The notes under the pieces were generated by a model that was not told where the DNA came from, did not search any database, and was given only the letters and a program-made list of their open reading frames with translations. DNA of 64,000 nt from positions 6,743,501 through 6,807,500 of the forward strand of contig CATNEN010000001.1 in the NCBI GenBank assembly GCA_950097015.1, given 5' to 3'. Made by a program: the position numbers and the translations under genes. Of this stretch, positions 23,009 to 32,895 are shown piece by piece (position 1 is the first letter of the stretch; every line of letters begins with the position of its first letter). The DNA is from Macrostomum hystrix (lineage: Eukaryota; Platyhelminthes; Macrostomidae).

Positions 23009-26000
23009 TCTCAGCTGACAGCTTTCAAGCACAGTTCAGCAATGCAACATACTATGGCCTGGCCATTGCCGGCATCAGTTTGGGTGCCGCCATGGGGGCT
23101 GCGCTACTGGGCCTGCTGATATTCTGCCTCGTCCGACGACAAAGGAGGAAGTGAGCGATGAAAAAATTGTTTCTAAGCCGAAATTCTTACTGTATACTGA
23201 GTAATTTACTGAACAAATTGTCTATGGTATGACCTAGTGTCTATGGTATGACCTAGTGTCTATAGTATGACCTAGTGTATATGGTATGACCTAGTGTCTA
23301 TGGTATGACCTAGTGTCTATGGTATGACCTAGTGTCTATGGTATGACCTAGTGTCTATGGTATGACCTAGTGTCTATGGTATGAGCTAGTGTCTATTGTA
23401 TGACCTAGTGTCTATTGTATGATCTAGTGTCTGTGAGACGACCTAGTGCAGGGGTCGGCAAACTTAGGCCCACGGGCCAGATGCGGCCCTCGAAGCTCCT
23501 AAAACCCGGCCCGTTGCCCCTACCGACACATACAGTTTCCTCTCTATCCTTCCCCTCTCATATCTCCCGTGTCTCATCTCTCCCGTGTCTCATCTCTCCC
23601 GTGTCTCATCTCTCCCGTGTCTCATCTCTCCCGTGTCTCATCTCTCCCATGTCTCATCTCTCCCGGTTCTCATCTCTCCCGTGTCTCATCTCTCCCGTGT
23701 CTCATCTCTCCCATGTCTCATCTCTCCCGTGTCTCATCTCTCCCGTGTCTCATCTCTCCCGTGTCTCATCTCTCCCGTGTCTCATCTCTCCCATGTCTCA
23801 TCTCTCCCGTGTCTCATCTCTCCCGTGTCTCATCTCTCCCATGTCTCATCTCTCCCGGTTCTCATCTCTCCCGTGTCTCATCTCTCCCGTGTCTCATCTC
23901 TCCCGTGTCTCATCTCTCCCGTGTCTCATCTCTCCCGTGTCTCATCTCTCCCGTGTCTCATCTCTCCCGTGTCTCATCTCTCCCGTGTCTCATCTCTCCC
24001 GTGTCTCATCTCTCCCGTGTCTCATCTCTCCCATGTCTCATCTCTCCCGTGTCTCATATCTCCCGTGTCTCATCTCTCCCATGTCTCATCTCTCCCGTGT
24101 CTCATCTCTCCCGTGTCTGTCTCATCTTCTCATAGCTGAACTATCCCCATCTCATATTTCTACTGTCAATACGGCCCACTGTCGTCTTTTAGGTGCTGTA
24201 TTTGGCCCACTAGCTAATAACTTTGCCAAACCCTGACCTTAGTGTCTCTGGAATGACCTAGTGTCTATTGCATGACCTAGTATCTGTGGTATGACGTAGT
24301 GTCTATTGTATGACCTAGTGTCTATTGCATGACCTAGTATCTGTGGTATGACGTAGTGTCTATTGCATGACCTAGTATCTGTGGTATGATCTAGTGTCTA
24401 TGGTATGACCCACAAAAGCTATATTGATCCTGACCCTAAGGCAAACTTCAGGCAAGAAGTTTACACCGTCGGACACGGAGGCAACGAATTCGACGAATTC
24501 TCGAGTAGGCAACGCAGGCGCTGCGTCAAATTTCGGTCCGATGGCTCTGCCGGGCGTCGCGACTCTAACTGGCGGAGTCGGCGCCGGCAGCGGCGGCAGA
24601 CTAAAAAACGGCATCAGAAATGTCAGCGGCGGCGGAAGCAGTGGCGCAGACAGCGGAGGTCGAAGACAACCTACACTTGCGGCTCAGTGTGGGTTATTAA
24701 TAGTATTTGAATCATTTTCTTTAAAAATTTCATTTAATTGTGTCTGTTAAGTAAACAGTCCTGTCTAAGAGGTAGAGTCCTATTTAGCAGGTAAATAGTC
24801 CTGTTTAACAGGTAATTAGGCCTGTTTAACAGGTAAATAGTCCTGTTTAACAGGTAATTAGTCCTGTTTAACAGGTAATTAGGCCTGTTTAACAGGTAAT
24901 TAGGCCTGTTTAACAGGTAATTAGGCCTGTTTAACATGTAAATAGTCGTGTTTAACAGGTAAATAGTCCTGTTTAACAGGTAATTAGGCCTGTTTAACAG
25001 GTAAATAGTTATCTCTAGCAGGTGAAAAAAGTCTAGTCAAACAAGTAATTTACATTTTTTTCTCGCTAATTATTTTCAGACACAAATCCAGCATTTGCCT
25101 CCAGCACGGACAGGGGAATTGTGATGTCAGCGACAAATTTGTACCGCAATTCTAGCCTTTTAAGGCCTGTGCCATACACAGCGTCGTTGGAGTCAAGTGA
25201 GTTTATTTCGCTCCATATCTTCGTTTTTATGTACATTTTTGCAATTTGTGGCGAGAAATTACCAATCAGATGTTTTTACAGAGTGGGTCTTTTCCCTCAA
25301 AAGTCATCATATGATGTACATGTTTTTAGGGAATTTCAGACGCTTAATGTACATTCGGGGGTTAGAAAACTTGCCGTTAGAATGTGCACCTAGGGTAGAG
25401 AAACTTTCAACATAATGCACACAAGGAAACCTCAAATCATGAAATAGATAAGGATCGATCTATGCTAGCATGGCCAAATACGAGTATATACAAGTATAGA
25501 GAATCCAAAATGGACAGCGTTTATAATGTTATAAAGAGATGAAACGAGAGACATGAGACACAGGAGAGATGAGACACAGGAGAGATGAGACACGGGAGAG
25601 ATGAGACACGGGAGAGATGAGACACGGGAGAGATGAGACACGGGACAGATGAGACACGGGAGAGATGAGACACGGGAGAGATTAGACACGGGAGAGATAA
25701 GCTAGGGTAGAGATAAGCTAGCGTAGAGATAAGCTAGCGTAGAGATAAGCTAGCGTAGAGATAAACTAGGATAGAGATAAGCAAGGGTAGAGATAAGCTA
25801 GGGTAGAGATAAGACACGGTAGAGATGTGACATGAGACACAGGATGAGACATAGGATGAGACACAGGAGAGACGAGACATGAGAGAGATGAGACACGGAG
25901 AGAGATGAGACACGGGAGAGATAATCTAGGGTAGAGATAAGCTAGGGTAGAGATAAGCTAGGGTAGAGATAAGCTAGGGTAGAGTTAAGCTAGGGTAGAG

Positions 26001-27894
26001 TTAAGCTAGGGTAGAGTTAAGCTATGGTAGAGTTAAGCTAGGGTAGGGATAATCTAGGGTAGAGATAAGCTAGGGTAGATATAAGCTAGGATAGAGATAA
26101 GCTAGGGTAGAGATAAGCTAGGGTAGAGATAAGCTGAGAGATAAGACACGGTAGAGATGTGACACGGGAAGGTGAGACAAGAGACACGGTAGAAGCAGGT
26201 GGTTGAAACCAGTGGGTGGCATTTTAGAGTTACTTTCATCTCAGAAGGCGCCATCAAACATGGAACATCGGCATCGCCTTTTATTTATGTAACTAACTAC
26301 GAGTATATTGCCCTTTATTGTCAGACATATCCCGTGGCAGCGGTGGAGCCATTTCATCAGTCCCAGTCATCCAGCACCAGGCGGTGCGCACATCGCCAGC
26401 CTCCACCCTGGATCCGCGCACCTTCCTCAGCCAGGACGGCCTCAATGGCCAGCGGGCGCGCCTCGCAGCACTTCCGACCGGCCCATCCGACCAGTCCAAG
26501 CGGCTGTCCTACGCCGAGCCGCAGCGACCCGCGTCCCAGAAACGGCTGTCCTACGCTGAGCAGAGAGCTCAAACCGGCAGCAATGTTGAGCTGGTCAGCG
26601 GACAAATTTTCGCGTCCTCGTCGACTCACCTGTCGGCCGGCTACGGACAGGGCCGCTCCCTGCCGAGGGTCCTGCCAACTCAGCCGGAGGAAGACGTCGG
26701 CGTCAGGAAGAAGCCGCCTGCGCCGAAGCCGCCTTCAACGCAGCCACTTGAAGAGGGTCCCAGCTTTCCTAAGACTGCTACGAGATCGATGTCTTTTGCG
26801 AAGCAGCAGCAGCAGCAGCAGCAGCAGCAGACGGCCTTGGATGAACAAGACCAGGCCGTGGTACCGCGGCATCATCAGAGCCTGCACCGAATTCATCTGG
26901 GCGGTGGAGAGGATGGCCGCAGTGTGACTAGCACAGTGCTCAAACAGGAGGGTGAGTAGCTGCTCACATCGATCATGTTTCCTTCAAAACATTTATCATA
27001 AACTACGAATAATTTCAGTATATCAGTTTCTCTGAGTTGGAAGTTTTCATTTCAGTGAAGAATCTTTCGGATAGACTGGCAGAAAATGTATCGATGCACG
27101 AAAAGTTAAAAATTAATAGTTATTTTTTAGTTTTTAGGTTGCTATCTACGTTATTTAAATGAAAAATTAACGAAAAAAATATCCTGCTTAAAAAATGAAC
27201 CATTGTCTCTTCACTTAATTTAATAATAATATATGAAAAATAATAATTGCAAGACAGCTCCGAGCAATGGCACTTCTGCGAATTGCGCTGACTCCTGAGC
27301 ACACACGCACACAGATACCGTTCGCAGGAACATGCTCACACAGGTGTGTACGTCTGCCCTGACTTTCCCATCGTCGGGCAGTGTACACTTCACTGTGCCT
27401 TGGAGGTTGGCCTTTAAGGGCGCCAATTGCACGACAAGCCCCCAAGCCTTTTCTCTGCGGCTGCGCCTTAAATAAATGTGGCCTCGCCGCGGAATCGAGC
27501 TCAGGGACCTCGAGAGGCAAACGTGTTAACCGCTCTGCCACTCACCCCCACTCTAATGAGTTTATATTCGATAAAAATACAATGCACTGATTCAATAGCA
27601 GACCTAATTTCTTGGTCTAATTGTGATTTTTTTGTTAACTGGAGCCGTTTCAAGAAAAAAATTTAACTTTTTTAAAAGATGAACCATTTTGAAGCGTACA
27701 TATTTTTGTATAATAAAATGCACCATTTAGAAAAATGATTTTTTAATATTCATTTTTTAAACGAAATATTTACTTATATAGTAATTATCTTTTAAACTAA
27801 TTCAAACAAAAAAACTAAATATACTTTAATCTCTAACTCTTCGCACAAAATTGCAGCTATACAAGCGTTTGAATTTCTGGAGAACTACGACTGA
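23009..27894 (+). CDS. Unrecognised single-pass membrane protein, last five exons (5' part not found)
   Basis: Five exons with matching phases: 23009-23150, 24441-24688, 25080-25196, 26325-26951 and 27857-27894 (stop TGA). The first encodes a short ectodomain stub with an N-glycosylation site (FSNATYYG), then one hydrophobic helix (LAIAGISLGAAMGAALLGLLIFCLV) and a basic stop-transfer stretch (RRQRRK). This implies a type I single-pass orientation. The cytoplasmic tail is about 350 residues, Ser/Gly-rich. It contains YTNPAF, twin KRLSYAE motifs, a proline-rich RKKPPAPKPPSTQP segment (a possible SH3 ligand) and a run of nine Gln. It ends in AFEFLENYD. In exon 24441 I chose the frame that splices in phase and gives a Gly/Ala-rich protein, not the overlapping Arg-rich frame. 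The gene upstream of 23009 was not found; it may start beyond the 15-23 kb array block. I do not recognise the family. Confidence 0.6.
23215..23448 (+). repeat. 19-bp minisatellite, block 2 (5' of hAT MITE)
   Basis: About 12 units of the same 19-bp family as 19046-19800 (GGTATGACCTAGTGTCTAT). It is directly interrupted by the hAT MITE at 23449 and continues after it. Confidence 0.95.
23449..24235. mobile_element. hAT-type MITE inserted in the 19-bp array, carrying an internal 16-bp minisatellite
   Basis: The left end reads CAGGGGTCGGCAAACTTAGG and the right end reads, in reverse complement, CAGGGTTTGGCAAAG. This terminal inverted repeat is of the type known for hAT elements. The flanks ACCTAGTG (23441-23448) and ACCTTAGTG (24236-24244) are a near-perfect 8-bp target duplication with one extra T. 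GGCCCA-rich subterminal motifs occur at both ends. No transposase is encoded: most of the interior is the 16-bp array. It sits in the intron between exons 23009-23150 and 24441-24688. Confidence 0.85.
23563..24120 (+). repeat. 16-bp minisatellite (TCTCATCTCTCCCGTG) inside the hAT MITE
   Basis: About 35 copies of the 16-bp monomer. Variants CCATG and CGGTT are placed so that a multi-unit block is duplicated (around 23640-23665 and again 23830-23860). The same or related monomer occurs at 25545-25690 (inverted), 44470-45600 and 49010-49440. Confidence 0.95.
24236..24410 (+). repeat. 19-bp minisatellite, block 3 (3' of hAT MITE)
   Basis: About 9 units of the 19-bp family, with a dimer pattern TATTGCATGACCTAGTATCT / GTGGTATGACGTAGTGTC. 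This is the continuation of the array split by the MITE. Confidence 0.9.
24745..25025 (+). repeat. 21-bp minisatellite with AG|GT junction in each unit
   Basis: About 13 units around CCTGTTTAACAGGTAATTAG in the intron between 24688 and 25080. Each unit contains TTTAACAG directly followed by GTAATT or GTAAAT, that is an acceptor-like and a donor-like half-site back to back. The AACAGG/CCTGTT words also make each unit partly palindromic. Confidence 0.9.
25540..25690 (-). repeat. 16-bp minisatellite (TCTCATCTCTCCCGTG family, inverted)
   Basis: About 9 units of GAGACACGGGAGAGAT, the reverse complement of the array in the hAT MITE. It passes without a break into the related array that follows. 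Confidence 0.9.
25691..26165 (+). repeat. 16-bp minisatellite (AGAGATAAGCTAGGGT)
   Basis: About 28 units of AGAGATAAGCTAGGGT, interrupted at about 25815-25920 by further GAGACACGGGAGAGAT-type units. The two monomers look related by divergence. The array lies in the intron between 25196 and 26325. Confidence 0.9.
27284..27552 (-). repeat. tRNA-derived SINE, family A, copy 2 (in last intron of the membrane-protein gene)
   Basis: On the minus strand the head reads GTGGCAGAGCGGTTAACACG (A box) and GAGCTCGATTCC (B box-like), followed by a ~190-bp non-tRNA body shared with 1828-2092. It is less decayed than copy 1. It sits antisense in the intron between 26951 and 27857. Confidence 0.8.
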
Positions 27895-29240
27895 GAACTA
27901 CTCAAACACCTTACTACGCATACTTAAAGACGTTTTTACACTACTCATTCATTTTGACTTCCATTTTTAACTGAATATTAACAAATTATACATGATTATT
28001 GTGTTGAAAATCGCTGGTCAAATTCTATTTGCTCATTTTGCTCATTAAAATCGAATCTATTCTACGATTTGTTATTTAAATTTTCTAATTGAACCTAGAA
28101 CCATCACAGTAACGTACAGACCTACTATTGTTGGAGTTTAGTATTAATTCTTGTTTAGAAACGTATTATTTTTTATTTAAACGTATGTATAAAAAGACGC
28201 GATCGGTAAGTCCCGCCTACTAATTAATTATTAAGCTAATTAAGCTTAATAAGAAATTTTAAGGAGTTTTTTATCATTTCTTTTTGCATTCCTAATTCAA
28301 TTCGGATTCGCGTGTATTTAATACCGAATAAATACAGAGCACAGTTTTACTACTATACTACTACTTAGAATGGGTTAGTAGCACAATATAAATCTAGTAC
28401 ACTGTTTCAAGAATTTCTATTTAAAAAAAGTTTCTATCCATTAAACTCGCGACTCGACGACCAAACATTGTGCAGTAAACAGATGGTTAGATTAACTTTA
28501 AGCTGTGTTGTTAAACTATAACTTTAAGCAAGTACGGTTGTAAGGTAGAAGTATTTTGAAAATGAGTTAAATTCACCCTTTAATAAGCATGACGGAAATT
28601 TAAATGTTTCCATTTTAGCTACTCAGTACCAATAGGTGATTTGTAGAATGCGAGTTATAGTTACAAAAAAAGAAAAAATCCTCAGCAAATCGTGTAGTTC
28701 CTGGCCACTTTTGGAGGGGGTAGGTGTCATAGGGGTCTCTCCCATTGGCTGGCGCCACCCTAGCCTTCTACCCCTTCTCTCTTAGCCTTCGACCCCCTGA
28801 GGCACACTCAATCGACATATTTAGACGCGTAATGGCGTTTCAAAGCTTAATAGTGAAATTTCATCCAATGAGAAAACTAACTCAAAACTGCATTTCACTC
28901 ATGAAGGTAAAAAATTGCAAAGCAATAAGTCTGTTTTGCGATACCATTAGCTTATTCAAATAAATGCAAGTTGAAAATATGACACCTGCATTGTGAATGC
29001 AATTCTTGATATTCTTGAATGCAATTCTACAGACCTGTCAGGACAGATGTTTGCCAGGTGTGATTGACTGGCAAATAAAAGCAGAATGTAAAGGCAACAT
29101 CGTTTTTGCCGCACGACGTTAATGTGAATCGACGGTAATGCTTTCTAACCAGATTTTCACTATAAATGCCCGAAAAAGTCTGCAGTTTCTGTCACCGTGC
29201 CGAAAAAAATTTACTAACTGAAATTTATCGCTTTGCACAG
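27895..29240. other. 3' flank and intergenic region
   Basis: AT-rich, no gene recognised. A GC-richer patch at 28700-28810 contains near-duplicate words (TAGCCTTCTACCCC and TAGCCTTCGACCCC). Confidence 0.4.
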
Positions 29241-30830
29241 CTTTGTAACACACGGCAGTGAAGCTATTTCGATTATAGTCTGCTTGATTTTAGCAGTGTT
29301 GCAAGGTAGGCTCAATATAAATTAGTCAATGAGCACTGGCAGATCACTTGGTGGCAGTTGATACGTAGCCTGCCGCTCTGCCACTCACAGTCAGGAGTAA
29401 GATAGTTTTGAATGTTCTCAAAATACTCACCTGCTTCAGTGCCGCAGTCAGTGGCCTCGCTGTCCATCGATCGCCGCTTCGAGTGGTCGCCGGCGCCTCT
29501 GCTTCTGCACTCGTCGGTGTGCAGCGAGGTCGCCTCCGTGTCAGGGAGCTCATCCTTGCAGGAATGCTCCCTGCTCTGCCTGCTCCGTGACTGCGCAGCG
29601 TTCAGTTGGAATTTGATGAGCGGCCTGTGCCAAGCCGTCAGGATGCTGGACGCATCGAATGTCCCGGGGCCCACGGAGTGTCACGTGAGGAGACTGGTGG
29701 GTGCCGAGGCCGGTGCGGCAGTCTGGCTGGCGGAGAGATTCAGCGAGCTGCTCAAAGCCAGGCAGTTCGGCTACCTTCGCTACGTCAGTGAGTCGTGTAA
29801 CTCTGCTCACTTTCCTGAGCTCTCCCAACCTTCCGTCTGCCCATCTCACTCAAAGATACGTCCGTGAGTCTTGTGACTCTGCTCACTTTCCTGAGCTCTT
29901 CCTACCTGTCCCTGCCTGCCCATCACACTCAAAGATACGTCGACCGGAAAGCTGGGTGTCACTCAGTCGGTGCTGATCAACATGACCGGCTGCTACCGCA
30001 TCGAGGTCTCCGGTGCCAAGGGCGGCGACAACATTTTTAACAATAATTTCGGAGGCAGAGGAGCTCTGGTTGCTGGCAGGTTCAACCTGACAGCCGGTCT
30101 CCAGCTGACCATTGTGGTCGGTCAGGCAGGCTCCGCTAGCAGCAGCGACAAGGCCGGAGCTGGCGGCGGCGGAGGCAGCTTCGTGTACGGAGCAGCTGGC
30201 AGCGGGCTGCTGATGGCGGCTGGCGGTGGCGGAGGAGCTTCATGGTGTGACAATGGTACAGTGCGCATGTTGCTACTCATCATTTTTGACTTGGAATTTT
30301 GCAAAAAATTTTCCCGACCAAAAACAGGCGTTCCAGGGCTTCGCAGTCTGAATGGCAGCGACAGTAGAACCTGTGGTTTTTTAGCAAATTTCGGTTTCGG
30401 CGGCTCCAACGGACAACCCGGCTTCAACAATCCCAATGACACACCCGCCACTATGAACCATGGCGGCTGTGGAGCCGGCTGGCTCGGCAAGGCCGTCAAC
30501 CCGAGGCGAAGCAGCACCGATGGGGAGCGAGGCGGCAGTCTGGCCGACGGTTGGTTCGGTGGCAGCGCCGGTGACGGCAACACCGGAGACGGCGGCTTCG
30601 GCGGTGGCGGAGGAGGCGGTAATAAAACTGTTGACAGGGCAGGAGCCGCCGGCGCTGGTGGAGGCTTCAGCGGCGGCGGGGCTGGCCTGCTTGGCAGCCA
30701 CGCCGGCGGTGGAGGCGGCTCCTTCTGTGGCGGCTTCGGCTGCGAGGCCACAGATGGCGGCAACTCGAAGAGCGATCAGGGCAGCGTTGTGCTGCAGTTG
30801 CTCGACCTGTATCCTCTCAGCTGCGAGTGA
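29241..30830 (+). CDS. PAN/apple plus ALK-type glycine-rich-domain protein, kinase-less (5' end uncertain)
   Basis: Well-supported exons: 29440-29787, 29935-30255 and 30328-30830 (stop), phases 1-1-1. A possible upstream exon, 29241-29305, joins in phase and encodes a signal-peptide-like SIIVCLILAVLQ, but no start codon is found with it. Exon 29440 carries a six-cysteine PAN/apple-like region (SLQECSLLCLLRDCAAFSW, then GLC and TECH). The rest is a glycine-rich domain of the ALK/LTK extracellular type (VTQSVLINMTGCYRIEVSG; repeated GGGGGS and FGGGGGGG). It ends in LLDLYPLSCE and a stop. There is no transmembrane helix and no tyrosine kinase, so it is probably a secreted or matrix protein and not a receptor. 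The 72-nt intron 30256-30327 is in frame and stop-free, so retention would add 24 residues. Intron 29788-29934 is internally duplicated. Confidence 0.75.
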
Positions 30831-31824
30831 TCGAGTTGCCAAGAAATAGAGCCTTGTTTTTCACAATGACCGCTGAGCAATGAAGCATCGATGATATCTT
30901 ACTTGTGGAGGTTGTCGAACGCACGATCAACGTACTTGAGCAGTCAGAACCAGCGTCTTGTTAATTGAAGTTAAGATTTTTATCTCACGCTACAATTTTT
31001 TAAGAGGTTATAAAATTGAAAAATAAATTTAACACTCGATCAAAGCCTTTGTTTAGAACGCATTCCAAAATTCAATGATGGCGACAATCAGGTCAACTGG
31101 CGCGTGCGCGCCCTTTCAATGTTTCAACGAAGAGCCGAAATAGCATTAGCATTATCAGCGTACCACTGAGACACATGATTCTGAGTTTTTCTGAGCTCTG
31201 GATGGTTAAAGCAGAAGTTAGGAACATTAAATCGTGTCATACGCATAGAATCAAGCCCGTACAGTTGCTCTTAGTTGACATTGGTAACCACTGAAAAACG
31301 CAATATCCAATTGCTCTGTAATTTTCGTCTTGAAAAAAAACTCAAGAAACGAAATGCATGAAACTATTTACATAGGCTGGGACCAGCTTTTCTTTATTAT
31401 ATTCTGTTCTGCCTTTTGGGATGCAAGGTAAAGCTGTATGCGTCCTGTCTTAATTCAACATAAAAGGTAGGTGCTTGTTACTAAAAAAATTTACTATTTC
31501 TGCTGAATTTTTTCGAGGCAATTCTATTTGCAGCTGTGATGTGCCATTTACATAAAATATAAATAATAGCAGGTCTCCTAGTCATCAGTTTAAGTTGATA
31601 ATTGATTACCTGAATGACAAAAGAATTATCCCGCCAATCGTGACGCTTTTGTAACGAGTTATCGTGTTGTCATACACCATGTCTTGCATTGACGACACAT
31701 AGGGACACACTGCCAAGCCAAAGCATTCGAAAAGTTCAATTGAAATTGAATAATTTACAAATTAAATGCAGAACTTGCTAGACTTACAGTCATACTTTGA
31801 AGAATGAAAACTAGGAATTAATGT
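30831..31824. other. 3' flank and intergenic region
   Basis: AATAAA-type signal at about 31022 (AAAATAAATTTAAC). No further gene recognised. Confidence 0.4.
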
Positions 31825-32895
31825 TTAATATTCGCAAGGACAACTTAGTAACTCAGGACCGGAAACGAGCCAATTCATGGCGAAACAATTATGAGGCTCG
31901 TTTAAAGGCATTGTTCTATGGCCCATCTATATGCGGTTATGCGCATGCTTTCAGTTGCCAATCTATTATACTCGTATCATATTTGACTTTTTAATAGGCA
32001 GTCAGATGCCGCGGGTGCAGGGTCGGTTTTCTTAAATGTTGAATAGTTTTATTACATAAAGTAGACGTCGTAAAAATACACAATGGGAACGCTGTGCAGC
32101 AGCACATGAATAAGGAAACTCGAGAAAAATTTACGATTCTTTCTTCATCTGAACTGCAAACAGAGAGGAAAATAACAGTCACGGAACGGGACAAGAGCTG
32201 TCTATGATAAATAGTAAAGTGTTTGCTCCAGGTTCGCTCACTGTCCTCTCAGCTTCAGTAGTTTTCTATCGTGCACTTTATCAGGCGAAGGAGCGCTCTT
32301 TGTTCCTCGTTGAACATAACCCTTGAAGAAACAGTTGGTGAGGCGCACGCAGCATCCCAGAACATCTGCTTCAGGGAAGTAAAACTCGCCTTTCATTTCT
32401 TCCGTTTTTTTTCATTGGTGCATCTTGAGGCCAGTGCTTAGCACACACGCCCATGTAGTCTGTCACGGTCTAAACAACAACAAAATTGTTAATGAATTCA
32501 TGTGGCCAGGCTAAATCTGATTCGCAAAGCACATTTGAAGAAAGTCTTACCATCAGTTGATTAGGCAGAGACAGTCGCCAAGCCTCTCGTTCAGTTGCAT
32601 GTTTAGGAAACGAAAATACTGTAACATTCCGATCACGGTTACTACTGTAGTTTGCTCAACAAAAAATGACGCTGCATTTTCTCGGCATGAAATTTAGTTT
32701 CAGCAAGAATAAAAGTTCTCTCTCTCAATTGCAAGTGCATGCGAAGAACTCAATTTTCAGCTCAGATTTCTTCGCTTTCGTAGCTTTGGATGGGCCATAG
32801 AACAATGCTTTTAAACGAGCCTCATAATTTTTTCGCCATGAATTTGCTCGTTTCCGGTCCTGAGTTATTCAGTTGTCCTTGAAATATTCATTAGC
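31825..32895. mobile_element. TIR element / large MITE with ~95-bp inverted ends
   Basis: 31838-31930 and 32784-32882 are inverted copies with few mismatches. The left arm includes CTCAGGACCGGAAACGAGC and TTGTTCTATGGCCCATC; the right arm is the complement. The arms enclose about 850 bp with no recognisable transposase. Weak similarity continues a few bases outside (TAATATTCGC versus GAATATTTC). I could not identify a target duplication or a superfamily. Confidence 0.75.

Noticed and set aside
23415-24236. Long Ser/Leu-rich ORFs in three frames
   Set aside because: They are products of a 16-bp repeat whose every frame lacks stops, inside a MITE.
24405-24710. Arg-rich ORF overlapping the membrane-protein exon
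   Set aside because: It is the shifted reading of Gly/Ala codons; the other frame joins both neighbours in phase.
30122-30842. Pro-rich and Ala-rich minus-strand ORFs
   Set aside because: Antisense shadows of the glycine-rich coding exons.
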